DNA from: an uncultured Verrucomicrobiota bacterium
GTDB lineage: Bacteria > Verrucomicrobiota > Kiritimatiellia > SS1-B-03-39 > UBA6053
Length of the DNA: 36,464 bases
Assembly (NCBI GenBank): GCA_937127435.1
Contig: CAKZLZ010000162.1
Location: 1-36,464 of the forward strand
Reading direction: 5' to 3'
Position numbers and translations under genes: made by a program. Positions 8,721 to 17,592 of the stretch are shown here, one piece after another (the stretch's first letter is position 1; each line of letters starts with the position of its first letter). Below the pieces are notes generated by a model. The model ran no database searches. It saw only the letters and a list, made by a program, of their open reading frames with translations, and was not told the origin of the DNA.

Positions 8721-9635
8721 ATGAAAATTGAACGCAGCTATAAATCCACGATGACCCCCTTTGAATTAAATTGCGGGGATGAACTGGTTTACACTCGAAG
8801 GAACGGAGCAACGGTCACTATCGAACTGTTGAAGACGGATGCCGTCATCCTGGAGCGGGAATATGGACGCTACGATTATGGCAACACCCAGGGGGAGATT
8901 TCAGTTTATGGATTTTCCTGTATCCTTCGGGTTGACGGCAAGGAAATTGAAATTCACCGGGAAGTGGGGTCACAGGCCTGTTTTTATAAACCGGTTCAAA
9001 TTGACGGAATTCATCTTTGGCTGGATGCGGTCAAATGTATTTTCGATACGTCATTCGATCATCATATTTCCGGGGGTGGCTTTCTGGTCGAAAAAGATTT
9101 TCTGGGAGGTCATGTATGCATGCCGCGTCAGGATGCGCGCTTTGTGATTCAGGATGCGGAGGCTTCCGTTTGTCCGGAAGTGATGGATTTTTGGTGTGAA
9201 CTTCCACATGGCAAGCCACGAATTGAAGACTGCTACAATGGGGAAGATTGTTGGATGGGGCCGTATGGCGGTGCCTTCGCGCATTGCGGTTTGGATATCA
9301 ATATGCCTGCAGGCAGTTTGTTATATGCACCGGTGGATTTAGATATGCAATACTACCACACCACCCTGGCCGCAGGTTTTAATAACAACCGCTGGCACGG
9401 ATTCCGTCATTGGAAAGACAACAGTATTTGGCGCATCTCCACTTCACATCTGATTGAGGCTTTGGTTCCTGAATACGGCCCGGTCATGCGGGGGGAGGCC
9501 TATGCGACCACCGCCGGTACTGCGGTGGGTGCGCATCAACACACCCATTTTAATTTTCACGTTACCGAGTTGGGCGGCAGCTACTTTCTTGATCCCTGGA
9601 TCCTCTTTTGGCAAATGCTGCGGGACAATGCCTGA
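8721..9635 (+). CDS. M23 (LytM)-peptidase-like protein with novel N-terminal region
   Basis: This 304-residue protein has a C-terminal half that fits the M23 zinc peptidase pattern. HCGLDINMPAG (His188, Asp192) matches the HxxxD ligand block. TSHL (His243) matches the usual Y/S-x-H-L block. HTHFNF (His274, His276) matches the HLHF block. In the family these residues bind zinc and catalyse cleavage of peptidoglycan or other glycine-rich peptides. The first ~180 residues are not recognised. No signal peptide or membrane helix is visible, which is odd for an M23 hydrolase. It stands alone, 124 bp after the TPR gene, and converges with the BASS transporter. Activity is inferred from motifs only. 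Confidence 0.6.
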   Translation: MKIERSYKSTMTPFELNCGDELVYTRRNGATVTIELLKTDAVILEREYGRYDYGNTQGEISVYGFSCILRVDGKEIEIHREVGSQACFYKPVQIDGIHLWLDAVKCIFDTSFDHHISGGGFLVEKDFLGGHVCMPRQDARFVIQDAEASVCPEVMDFWCELPHGKPRIEDCYNGEDCWMGPYGGAFAHCGLDINMPAGSLLYAPVDLDMQYYHTTLAAGFNNNRWHGFRHWKDNSIWRISTSHLIEALVPEYGPVMRGEAYATTAGTAVGAHQHTHFNFHVTELGGSYFLDPWILFWQMLRDNA

Positions 9636-9647
9636 GGACCCTTTTCT

Positions 9648-10505
9648 TCAAGAATGACTTTGGGCGGAGCGGCGGCCGAAAACCAAAATCATGACACAAC
9701 CATTGATGAACATAATCAGACTATACACCACGGCCGGGATGGCGATGCGTGGGTTTTCCAAGAGACCCAGGGAGATGGCGAGGGCCAGCGTGCCGTTTTG
9801 GATTCCGGTTTCAATGGAGAGGGTAATGCGTTGCCGTAATCCGAGTCCGATGAGCGTGGCGAGTCCAAAACCGATAGACATGGTGATGGCATTCAAACTA
9901 AAAGCCGCAGGTCCGGCAATGCTGAATTGGTGAAGAAGATCCTCTTCTTGTATTACCGCGATCACGACAATGATTGCCAGAAAAGTCAGTGACATGATAT
10001 TTACAGGTTTTTCCAGTTTACGTGTCCGCTCTGGAAATATTTTGTGGATCAACATGCCAATGCAGATGGGAATGACAGAGACAATCAACAATTGAATGAG
10101 TGTTTTGATGAAAGGTAGGGTTATGGTGCTGTCCGTTTCCAGAAAATGACTGAGAGAAGCGCCGACAATCAGGGGAATGGTAAAAGGAGTGATTAAACTT
10201 GAGAAAGCGGTTAGTGAAACCGAAAGTGCGGTATCTCCTTTGCTTAAATGGGAAATCATATTGGAAGTGGCTCCACCGGGACAGGAAGCGATCACCATTA
10301 GACCTACTGCAAGTTCTCCTTGTAATCCAAAGAGGGTGCAGAGAATATAGGCAATGAGGGGGAGGAGCAATATCTGTAAAACCAAGCCTAAGATGCTGGC
10401 TTTGGGTTTACGAATGATCCGTTTAAAATCGACCGGGCGAAGGGTCATGCCCATCCCTAGCATGATCAGAATAAGAGCGAGGGGAAGTGCAACGGTTTTA
10501 AGCAT
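9648..10505 (-). CDS. BASS-family (bile acid:sodium symporter-like) transporter
   Basis: This 285-residue polytopic membrane protein has about nine or ten hydrophobic helices. The family-typical Na+-binding region SCPGGATSN lies about one third in, and ETGIQNGTLAL appears in the second half. BASS transporters import organic acids such as bile acids, pyruvate or pantoate together with sodium; the substrate here is not predictable. It is divergent from the esterase at 10822, across a 316-bp gap that carries the 16-bp palindrome, so it may belong to the same regulon. It converges with the M23-like gene, with only 12 bp between the stops. Confidence 0.88.
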   Translation of the reverse strand: MLKTVALPLALILIMLGMGMTLRPVDFKRIIRKPKASILGLVLQILLLPLIAYILCTLFGLQGELAVGLMVIASCPGGATSNMISHLSKGDTALSVSLTAFSSLITPFTIPLIVGASLSHFLETDSTITLPFIKTLIQLLIVSVIPICIGMLIHKIFPERTRKLEKPVNIMSLTFLAIIVVIAVIQEEDLLHQFSIAGPAAFSLNAITMSIGFGLATLIGLGLRQRITLSIETGIQNGTLALAISLGLLENPRIAIPAVVYSLIMFINGCVMILVFGRRSAQSHS

Positions 10506-10646
10506 GGAAGGGTTTTAAACTTTTGAATGGGCGATTGTCAACTGTAGCGGGATGGATTGTTGACATTCTCGACTCAGGGTTTGAGTACTGGTTCTTTGAA
10601 TGAAATTGGCTACTTGTGCAGTAAGGTTGTGCTTTTTTTTTAGGTC

Positions 10647-10674
10647 TTGAATATGGCGAGTATTTGTATATACA
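10647..10674 (+). promoter_or_regulatory. Predicted promoter of the esterase-permease operon
   Basis: TTGAAT (10647-10652) is followed after 16 bp by TATACA (10669-10674). The -10 box lies inside the palindrome 10662-10677, an arrangement expected for direct repression. The resulting 5' leader to the ATG at 10822 would be about 140 nt long. Confidence 0.4.
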
Positions 10675-10677
10675 AAT
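10662..10677. promoter_or_regulatory. Predicted operator: perfect 16-bp palindrome
   Basis: ATTTGTATATACAAAT is a perfect 16-bp palindrome and the longest member of the TGTATATACA set in this window. As I recall them, operators of AraR, the Bacillus GntR/LacI hybrid regulator, are also ATTTGTAC-type palindromes, so the regulator at 17713, which has the same domain layout, is the natural candidate to bind here. Confidence 0.6.
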
Positions 10678-10821
10678 TAATGCTCCTGAGTTGATTGTTC
10701 ATCTGGGTATGCAAAATAAACTCGTTAAAATTTTACGAAATTCCCCCCTGAAAGGCTTCACTACCTTAAAGAAATATACCCCCTTTGAAAGGGTTCGCAT
10801 TCAGAAAAAGGAACCTATTAT

Positions 10822-11733
10822 ATGAAAAATATTTCGAGAATGATCCGTAAGTCCTGGATCCCATTGTTGTTTTTAAATGTTGTATTTGCAGGAATTGTCC
10901 ATTGCGAACAGAAGGTTTTGAAGGATATTGCTTATGACGACGATCATAAATCCCAGTTGATCGATGTATACTTGGCTTCAACTGATAAGCCCTCTCCAGT
11001 CATAGTGTTCATTCACGGCGGAGGATGGCGTTCCGGATCGAAAAATCGGGTTCCAAGTTTTCTGCGAAATGCACATGCTGAAGGCTGGCTCACTGTGGTG
11101 TCGGTCGAGTATCGTTTTACCAATGTGGCCACCCATCCTGCTCAGGTAGAGGATTGCACCCGTGCTATACAATTTGTGCGGCTGAATGCGGAAAAATGGA
11201 ATATTGATCCCGATCGAATAGCAGTAACTGGCGGATCGGCAGGTGGACATTTATCGGCGTATGTCGCGCTTCAAGACGACATGGCGAATCCTGAGGTTGC
11301 GGATCCTGTGGAGAGGCAAAGTTCGCGGGTGATGTTTGCAATTCCTTTCGCCGGGCCGACTGATTGGAGTCTGCTGAGTAGCATCGAACATCGGCATACC
11401 GGTTATCGGTTGCTGATAGGGTATGAGCCTGGAACACCGTTTACCGAGATGGCTGGCGACCTTATCAAGGATGTTTCACCTTTGAGTTTTGTGAGTTCGG
11501 ACGACCCACCTATGCTGCTTGTACATGGTGATAAAGATCGAACGGTCCCCTTGGAACACTCTATGGTCCTTCTTTCTTCACTAAGAGCTGCAGGGGTTCC
11601 CGCGGAACTTTATACTGTGAAGGGAGCGAAGCATGGGGTTGCCGGTGCGGAGGGGGAAGGCGCGGTCCGCGCTGATGCATATATAAGAGAAAAATTCGGG
11701 GTGCCGAAGAAGCCCGAACCTCAGGTCCCTTAA
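10822..11733 (+). CDS. Exported alpha/beta-hydrolase esterase (BD-FAE/acetyl-esterase type)
   Basis: This 303-residue protein has an N-terminal signal sequence (hydrophobic core about residues 12-26). The oxyanion-hole motif is HGGG (65-68). The nucleophile elbow is GGSAGG with Ser139, the acid is Asp239 in GDKDRTVP, and the base is His271. This matches the carboxylesterase/acetyl-xylan-esterase-like branch of the alpha/beta hydrolases, which removes acyl groups from carbohydrates. It is preceded by the 16-bp palindrome and followed by a GntP-type permease gene, suggesting that the released product is imported. The start fits an AAAGGAA sequence about 7 bp upstream. Confidence 0.85.
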   Translation: MKNISRMIRKSWIPLLFLNVVFAGIVHCEQKVLKDIAYDDDHKSQLIDVYLASTDKPSPVIVFIHGGGWRSGSKNRVPSFLRNAHAEGWLTVVSVEYRFTNVATHPAQVEDCTRAIQFVRLNAEKWNIDPDRIAVTGGSAGGHLSAYVALQDDMANPEVADPVERQSSRVMFAIPFAGPTDWSLLSSIEHRHTGYRLLIGYEPGTPFTEMAGDLIKDVSPLSFVSSDDPPMLLVHGDKDRTVPLEHSMVLLSSLRAAGVPAELYTVKGAKHGVAGAEGEGAVRADAYIREKFGVPKKPEPQVP

Positions 11734-11735
11734 AA

Positions 11736-11763
11736 TTTCAATCGATGGAAATGTATATATAAA
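11736..11763 (+). promoter_or_regulatory. Possible second promoter with variant operator before the permease gene
   Basis: TTTCAA (11736-11741) is followed after 16 bp by TATAAA (11758-11763). TGTATATATA at 11752-11761 overlaps the -10 box and differs from the TGTATATACA core at one position. This could be an internal operator and promoter for the permease; AT-rich chance similarity cannot be excluded. Confidence 0.3.
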
Positions 11764-11862
11764 TATTGTGAAGAAAGGGCCGGTATGAGAAAAGTAACTT
11801 AAGATGGTGTTTTCCATCTCTTTTTGCCCCAATTTATTCTCGCAGCTATTCAAAGGAATTTT

Positions 11863-13245
11863 ATGGAAATATTCGGTGTAATACTCTCTCTTGTCGGTCT
11901 GATGTACTTTGCGTACAAAGGTGTAAATGTTCTGGTACTCGCACCGCTAATGGCATTGTTTGCATGTTTGTTTCAGGCCGGCACCCCTTACATGGGGGTC
12001 TATACGCAGGTTTTTATGCCTGCACTGGGTGGGTATCTCTTAAAATACTTCCCCATATTTCTCTTAGGGTCCATTTTCGGGAAATTTATGAGTGATAGTG
12101 GGGCGGCAGAAGTGATCGGACAATTCATCGCTGGAAAGCTTGGAAGTGAAAGAGGAGTGCTGGCAGTGGTACTGGCCTGTGGTTTGCTTACGTATGGTGG
12201 TGTTTCACTCTTTGTAGTGGCCTTTTGTATGTACCCTATTGCAAATTCCCTTTTTCAAAATGGGAATATCCCGAAGCGTTTAATTCCGGCGTCCATCGCA
12301 CTGGGAAGTTTTACCTTTACCATGACGTCTTTGCCTGGAACCCCAGCCATTCAGAATGCAATTCCTATGCCTTATTTCGGGACAACGGCTTTTGCTGCTC
12401 CCGGATTGGGAATGATAGGTGCGCTGGTTATGTTCTTCAGTGGAATGGGGTGGCTCAATTCCAGGACCAAAAAAGCTCACGCGAAAGGAGAAGGTTTTGG
12501 CGGAGAGTTTGTGTCGAATAAAGTTATTGAGACCGTGACTTCTGTGACGTTTTTTAAAGCCCTCTGTCCACTCATCATCGTCGTGGTTTTGAACTATCTC
12601 TTTTCAAAAATATTCCTTCCTCGTTTCGATCATACATACTTGAGTGAGTTGAAGTATGGGGCGGTTTCTCCCAGTCAAGTCCTCGGTCTCTGGTCTCTGA
12701 TTATTTCACTCACCCTTTCAATTCTGATATTGTTCTTAATTTACCGGAAGCAGTATAATAATGCTTTAAAAACATTAAACGAAGGAACCTATGGAAGTCT
12801 GCTTCCCATATTTAATACGGCTTCAGAAGTGGGCTACGGCGCCACGATTGCTTCCCTGAGTTCCTTTGTCCTTATCAAAGATTCGGTTCTTGGAATCACC
12901 CCTGAATACCCCCTTGTTTCAGAGGCCATCTCGATTAACGTATTGGCCGGGATCACAGGCTCGGCCTCCGGAGGGTTAAGTATCGCGTTAGAAGCTTTAT
13001 CTGAAAGTTATTTAAGTTTGGCCGCTGCCGCAAATATTTCCCCGGAACTCTTGCACCGCGTCGCCTCTATGGCCTGTGGAGGTTTCGATACCCTTCCTCA
13101 CAATGGTGCCGTGATTACACTCTTAACCATTTGTGGACTCACCCATAAAAAATCCTACTTTGATATTGGAATGGTCGCGGTTGTTTTTCCATTCCTTGCT
13201 ACCTGTGTTGTGATACTGATTGGAACTTTAACCGGAAGCTTTTAA
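11863..13245 (+). CDS. GntP-type permease (gluconate/organic acid:H+ symporter family)
   Basis: The protein has 460 residues from the ATG at 11863, which has AAGGA 5 bp upstream (11853-11857). An in-frame TTG at 11824 would add 13 residues but lacks a comparable site. It is highly hydrophobic with about twelve helices. Family-like segments are LLTYGGVSLFVVAF, NIPKRLIPA and TMTSLPGTPAIQNAIPMPYF. GntP-family proteins import gluconate and related sugar acids or hydroxy acids. The position right after an exported esterase suggests uptake of a product of the local hydrolases; the actual substrate is unknown. It converges with the SASA esterase at 13276, with only 30 bp between the stops. Confidence 0.83.
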   Translation: MEIFGVILSLVGLMYFAYKGVNVLVLAPLMALFACLFQAGTPYMGVYTQVFMPALGGYLLKYFPIFLLGSIFGKFMSDSGAAEVIGQFIAGKLGSERGVLAVVLACGLLTYGGVSLFVVAFCMYPIANSLFQNGNIPKRLIPASIALGSFTFTMTSLPGTPAIQNAIPMPYFGTTAFAAPGLGMIGALVMFFSGMGWLNSRTKKAHAKGEGFGGEFVSNKVIETVTSVTFFKALCPLIIVVVLNYLFSKIFLPRFDHTYLSELKYGAVSPSQVLGLWSLIISLTLSILILFLIYRKQYNNALKTLNEGTYGSLLPIFNTASEVGYGATIASLSSFVLIKDSVLGITPEYPLVSEAISINVLAGITGSASGGLSIALEALSESYLSLAAAANISPELLHRVASMACGGFDTLPHNGAVITLLTICGLTHKKSYFDIGMVAVVFPFLATCVVILIGTLTGSF

Positions 13246-13275
13246 AGAGGCGGCCGCCATGCTTCGTCGTTTTAT

Positions 13276-14040
13276 TTAGTTTGGATTCTTTTGTGATTCC
13301 AACAATTCAATCATGCCATGGGCCAAACGTTTGCCGAATTCGAGCTCTCCCTCCACGGTGTAGTGAATTTTGTCATTGGCTTGAGGGATACTGTCGCAGT
13401 CGATGACTTTGAACCCCGGATACGTCAGTTTGGATTCGACCTCACGGATATCCATCACAAAGGGAGCGATTTCGGGATTCGGAATTGCGAGATTGATCAC
13501 CAAAGGCATATTGGGGGCATCGTAGTCTTTGCGCGCTGACTCAATGAGTGATATCATGTTTTCTTCGAATGCCTGGGCGCGGGCTTCGGTTCCACCATCG
13601 CGTTCGCCGGCCTGTACAACCATGCCTTTGATCCGGATCGGACGGCTTGCTTGTGCTTTCTGAACCGTAGCCAGGGTTTTCCCGTATCCTTTGTTATCTT
13701 TGACTGCGGTAAGTTTAGACATGATGATCCCGATGGGTTTGCCGAGATAGTCGGCCATGATGGGTCCGAAGGTTACTTCGGGACCGAAGATTTCTTTCTT
13801 TTTATAAGGTGCTTTGCCTGCCTGGAGGGGGACCCATTTGTCATTTTGAAAAACAAGAATATTTGGGTGGGGCTGGCGTAATTCTTCCGGTAATTTTCTT
13901 ACCTTTGCGGCGACCCCTGCCATATTACTGGTGCCCACCATGACGAATACGTCTAAGGGTTCCGTGGGTGCGGGTTCTTCTGAAACTGCGCAGAAGGCAA
14001 TGCTTAGGATCAGGATGAAGAAAGAGAGGGTTGTTTTCAT
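13276..14040 (-). CDS. Exported SASA-like SGNH hydrolase, divergent
   Basis: The ATG at 14040 forms a 4-bp ATGA overlap with the upstream esterase stop and gives 254 residues starting with a signal peptide (MKTTLSFFILILSIAFCAV). An upstream in-frame start would lie inside the neighbouring gene and place extra residues before the signal. The nucleophile block is VGTSNMAGVA, so the usual SGQSNM has become GTSNM. QAGERDGGT fits the MQGEAD block, and DKIHYTVEG supplies the Asp/His. It is therefore a diverged SASA-family esterase. It is the last gene of the four-gene minus-strand operon starting with the FAD oxidoreductase. Confidence 0.78.
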   Translation of the reverse strand: MKTTLSFFILILSIAFCAVSEEPAPTEPLDVFVMVGTSNMAGVAAKVRKLPEELRQPHPNILVFQNDKWVPLQAGKAPYKKKEIFGPEVTFGPIMADYLGKPIGIIMSKLTAVKDNKGYGKTLATVQKAQASRPIRIKGMVVQAGERDGGTEARAQAFEENMISLIESARKDYDAPNMPLVINLAIPNPEIAPFVMDIREVESKLTYPGFKVIDCDSIPQANDKIHYTVEGELEFGKRLAHGMIELLESQKNPN

Positions 14041-14894
14041 TTTTTTGATTTGGTTTGGGTGAATATCCACTGGTGTAGGGCGATAGTTCTGTAGGCGGGT
14101 TCCCATGAACCGTGTCCGGCATTGATCTCTGAGTATTTGGGGGAGCCGCCCGCAGCTTTCAGTGCGGCGATGAGTTCTCTGCTGTTTTTGACTGGAACGG
14201 TGGTGTCATTGACGCCGTGCCAACACCAGATAGGTACATCTTTGAAAACAGAGACTTTACTGAGGTCTCCACTTCCGCAAATCGGTACGGCGGCGGCAAA
14301 CAGTTCAGGTCTGCGATAAAGCATTTCCCAGGTGCCAAAACCGCCCATGGACATACCGGTGATGTAAATACGGTTGGTGTCAATGGGATATTGCGCAATA
14401 AGTTGATCCAGGGTTTCGAGAACCCCGATCATTACTGCATTGGGGTCTTCATTATAGGTGAAGTTGTTGTTGTCCTTGTTGCCAATTTTTTTGAAATCAT
14501 TCCATCCTGTGCCCTTTGGACATTGGGGGGCGAAAATATAGCAAGGGTTTTCGGCTTGGGCATCCGCATCAAAAAATCGATACGCGAGACTCATGGGTTT
14601 GAAGTTGTCTTTACCGCGACTTCCTGACCCGTGAAGAAAAACAATCAAAGGGCGCTTATTATTTTCAGATGCATCTACAGGTGTGAAAAGACGCCAGGGA
14701 ACTTTGGTTTTCTTGTCTTCAGAAATGTATTCCCCGGCAGTCATGTCCTGAAGGATCGGGACCATATCTTTGTCAATTTTAGGATGATCGGGATGGGGGA
14801 CGTTCTTTGCACGCTTAGGCAATTGTTGAGCCGAAAGTGACGACATGCACAGGGTGAGTAATATGAGGGCTGTGGTTTTAAATATTTTTTTCAT
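14037..14894 (-). CDS. Exported alpha/beta-hydrolase (prolyl-oligopeptidase/esterase type)
   Basis: This 285-residue protein has a signal peptide (MKKIFKTTALILLTLCMSSL). It has the oxyanion motif FLHGSGSRG (from residue 86), the nucleophile elbow GMSMGGFG with Ser182, acid Asp230 in HGVNDTTVP, and base His261 in GHGSW. This layout is typical of the single-domain esterases and phospholipase/POP-like proteins often found in polysaccharide loci, where they remove acyl or phenolic groups. It begins 57 bp after the SGNH hydrolase gene and is translationally coupled to the SASA-like gene. The substrate is unknown. Confidence 0.85.
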   Translation of the reverse strand: MKKIFKTTALILLTLCMSSLSAQQLPKRAKNVPHPDHPKIDKDMVPILQDMTAGEYISEDKKTKVPWRLFTPVDASENNKRPLIVFLHGSGSRGKDNFKPMSLAYRFFDADAQAENPCYIFAPQCPKGTGWNDFKKIGNKDNNNFTYNEDPNAVMIGVLETLDQLIAQYPIDTNRIYITGMSMGGFGTWEMLYRRPELFAAAVPICGSGDLSKVSVFKDVPIWCWHGVNDTTVPVKNSRELIAALKAAGGSPKYSEINAGHGSWEPAYRTIALHQWIFTQTKSKK

Positions 14895-14951
14895 TGAGAC
14901 CGGGAGGTAAGGGATGTGTCAGGAAGACGGTGGATTTATTTTAAACATTGC

Positions 14952-15644
14952 TTAGGGAATAGGGGTGTAGCCCCATTGGGTAAGCAGGGTATTGGCAATG
15001 AACTTGTTGCCGGCTGCATTGGGATGAATCCCGTCTTTGGTCAGATGCCCTGCTTCATCATTGTTTAAATTGATTCGGGAAAGTTCATCCATGAACCCGG
15101 TTCTGAGGTCAATGAATACGCTTTCTGTTTCTGCTGCCACTTCTCTGCATACCTGGGCATATTCATCAATCAGCACGTCATAGGGGTTGTGCCCTTTGGT
15201 TTTTTCTCCACGAACTGCCGGGGAGCAGACGACGACTTTTGCACCCATTGCTTTACAGCTGGCGATCAATTTCTTTAGAATTACCCGGTACTCATCCGGT
15301 GGGGATCCTTTATTGTCTTCGATCAACCGGACATCATTGATCCCGATAAAGATGACCACCACATCCGGGTGTTCCGGCATCATTTTGGATTGAATGGCAG
15401 ATTTCAGAAATTTGATTCCCCGTCCGCCTTTGGCAATGGTTTGAAATTGAATCTGGTTGTCGGGATACCGCTCATCCAGGGTTTGGTCAATCAAAGTAAC
15501 AAATCCGGTTTTGGTAGTGGAAGCGACGGTGATGGAGTCCCCAAGGAACAGGACCTGATCACCATTTTTTAAAAAAGATTCCGCAACCAGCAATGGAGCA
15601 CCGAAACTTAAAAGCATCAAAGCGGGTATGAATAATTGTTTCAT
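14952..15644 (-). CDS. Exported GDSL/SGNH hydrolase
   Basis: The ATG at 15644 shares one base with the TAA of the upstream oxidoreductase gene (TAATG). A GAAGG stands about 8 bp upstream, so this start is preferred over a TTG at 15650. The 230-residue protein has a signal peptide (about residues 1-21). Block I is FLGDSIT (Ser37), block II KGGRGIKF, block III FIGINDVR, and block V DGIHPNAAG. All catalytic blocks of the SGNH fold are therefore present. Likely an acetyl- or acylesterase acting on carbohydrates outside the cytoplasm. It is the second gene of the FAD oxidoreductase operon. Confidence 0.87.
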   Translation of the reverse strand: MKQLFIPALMLLSFGAPLLVAESFLKNGDQVLFLGDSITVASTTKTGFVTLIDQTLDERYPDNQIQFQTIAKGGRGIKFLKSAIQSKMMPEHPDVVVIFIGINDVRLIEDNKGSPPDEYRVILKKLIASCKAMGAKVVVCSPAVRGEKTKGHNPYDVLIDEYAQVCREVAAETESVFIDLRTGFMDELSRINLNNDEAGHLTKDGIHPNAAGNKFIANTLLTQWGYTPIP

Positions 15645-17545
15645 TACCAAACCTTCGCAGGGTCAAGGGGGTGATGATCTTGTGGATCAAAAGGTGGCCA
15701 TGTTCTTTCCAGAGCCGCGGCGGGCCAACCGATTCGGTCCATCATGTTTACCATTTGGAACATAAGGTCAAGTTTTCGGGAACCGTGGTTGGTGACATGA
15801 ATATCCCGCAATACCGTGAGATCGGTACCGGCTTCATTTATTTGCTTTAAGACTTTGAGCATCATGGGACGGTGGCGGCAAGAGCTTTGGGCGGCATCAA
15901 TTCTTAGATGCGCAGGGTCTCCCGGCCAGATACCGGTGAGGGCAAGAATTTGTCCGGCTTCAAATGCGGGATCTGAGGGAGGCAGGTCTTCGTACCAATA
16001 CAGGGGAATGCCCGCCTGCAATAAGCGTCTTTGATAGTCGAACAATTCCTGTCCCTCTAAATTCGGATGCTTGATATTGTTTTCCAGGCAGTAGGCGGCC
16101 AACTCACCGGCCGCTTCGCCAATGGCCCACTCCACATTGTGCAGGCGATAAGCCCCGTTGGCAATTTGGGTGACCCCGATCCCTTTATTCGCTACCGCGA
16201 AGTTTTTCAAATCCGGACTGACCAAAGCCCCAAGTGGGATTTGGTAAGGCCGGGTCATTTGCACCATGCCTCCACCACCGGCCGAGCGGTGATGAATATC
16301 AATCATGTAAGCGCCTAAACCTACTGAATTGGGGAACTGCCGGGCACGAGAACCAGATTGGAATTGGGTGGAAAGGTCTTCTTCCACTACGACTTCACAA
16401 GCGCGAAGCCGTCTGCCTTCCCGGACATAGGGACCTTGAGCCAATCCGTCCGGTGTTCCGGTGGCCTCCGGCATCGGGCGAATCTCCGGATAACCAAAAC
16501 CGCCATCGTCACGGGGAGCTTCGGTTTGCAACCAGTACAAGTATGCGCGGCTGAGTTGTTTGGCTTCTTCAAGTGCTTTGAGGCCGTCGGGGTTGTCCAC
16601 GAAACCATCTCCACGATAATCATTGCTGCCCACATTGATGACCGCACGACTGGTTTTGAGTTCAGGATCGTCGAAGTTTTTGAGATCCACCAGACAACGG
16701 TAGAACCAGAAGGGAATAATCCGTTCACCTGTGACCTTGCTGAATTCCAACTCGAAAAATTTTCCAGGCTCGTCTTTTCTGGCACCCAGGTTTCCCAGTT
16801 CAAAAGGCTGGCTGTCCCGGAGGCTTTCGTAGTGGGCTGGTTTTTCAATGGTGTGGTTTTTACCGGGGACGAATTCTACTGCAATACAGTATGTATAGGA
16901 CTGAACGGCTTTGGGGTCCGCAATCTCCGGAGCGTGGGTTTCATCAAAGGTGGCTTTGGCTTCTTCCCCCAAACCGTACTCTAAATTGAGGAGGGGATAG
17001 GTGTCGCCGGTTTCACTGCCATCTAAAAAGAAGTCGGCGGTTACGGTGAAAGATTGCTCTGGATTGTCCAATGATTTACAGCTCACGGAAAGTACCCGGT
17101 CTTCAGTTCTTTTGGCTGAAACAGGGATGCTGCGGGGGAGAATGATACATTGGCCGCTTTTCACTTCAGGTGCCAGGAGTTCCATGATCACTTGATAGGC
17201 CACATGGGATTCTGCAGTTACGGGAGCACATGCTGCATTGCCGGTACAGAGATGAAGTTGCGAAGCGCCCAATGGGGAGAGCGTATATTTTTCTTTGTAG
17301 TGATTTCTCAAACGCTCACGTAAATTGGCGTAGCGGGCGTTCATCATGGTCTCGCCGACGGGATCGTAAAATTCGTCCATGACACACAGTGCCTGGCTGG
17401 TGGCTTGACCGCCGATCCAATCGAATTCATCTGTAATTACCACCCGTAAGCCCCGGTCCAGCATGGCTCTGGCTGCAGCTACCGCACCGAATCCTCCTCC
17501 TATCACTCCTACATCTGTTTGGTATTCTTTTAAATTTTGCATCAT
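15644..17545 (-). CDS. FAD-dependent oxidoreductase (PF12831-like)
   Basis: The protein has about 633 residues. The N-terminal dinucleotide-binding motif is VGVIGGGFGAVAAARA, followed by a DEFDWIGGQATSQ segment typical of the FAD_oxidored family found beside glycoside-degrading genes in PVC and Bacteroidota genomes. Adjacent ATGs at 17545 and 17542 are both possible, and a GTG at 17554 would add three residues; none has a strong Shine-Dalgarno sequence. No signal peptide is seen, so it is presumably cytoplasmic. It is the first gene of an operon with three exported esterases, under a strong predicted promoter carrying the TGTATATACA palindrome. The oxidised substrate is unknown. Confidence 0.85.
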   Translation of the reverse strand: MMQNLKEYQTDVGVIGGGFGAVAAARAMLDRGLRVVITDEFDWIGGQATSQALCVMDEFYDPVGETMMNARYANLRERLRNHYKEKYTLSPLGASQLHLCTGNAACAPVTAESHVAYQVIMELLAPEVKSGQCIILPRSIPVSAKRTEDRVLSVSCKSLDNPEQSFTVTADFFLDGSETGDTYPLLNLEYGLGEEAKATFDETHAPEIADPKAVQSYTYCIAVEFVPGKNHTIEKPAHYESLRDSQPFELGNLGARKDEPGKFFELEFSKVTGERIIPFWFYRCLVDLKNFDDPELKTSRAVINVGSNDYRGDGFVDNPDGLKALEEAKQLSRAYLYWLQTEAPRDDGGFGYPEIRPMPEATGTPDGLAQGPYVREGRRLRACEVVVEEDLSTQFQSGSRARQFPNSVGLGAYMIDIHHRSAGGGGMVQMTRPYQIPLGALVSPDLKNFAVANKGIGVTQIANGAYRLHNVEWAIGEAAGELAAYCLENNIKHPNLEGQELFDYQRRLLQAGIPLYWYEDLPPSDPAFEAGQILALTGIWPGDPAHLRIDAAQSSCRHRPMMLKVLKQINEAGTDLTVLRDIHVTNHGSRKLDLMFQMVNMMDRIGWPAAALERTWPPFDPQDHHPLDPAKVW

Positions 17546-17592
17546 TTTTTCCACTGATTCCCGTACGCAATTCGGTTGCAGGAGTCGTGGTT

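Larger units (their letters stand above)
10506..10821. other. 316-bp divergent intergenic region
   Basis: This AT-rich stretch between the BASS transporter (minus) and the esterase (plus) contains no credible gene. It holds the 16-bp palindrome at 10662-10677 and a candidate promoter for the esterase at 10647-10674. A TTGACA at 10560-10565 lacks a good -10 box downstream. A short CCCTTTGAAAGGG hairpin near 10785-10800 precedes the esterase start. Nothing else was recognised. Confidence 0.6.

Noticed and set aside
13246..13275. GGCGGCCGCC palindrome as a bidirectional terminator between the permease and SASA genes
   Set aside because: With a minimal loop only a three-base-pair stem can form, and the following T-rich stretch is interrupted.
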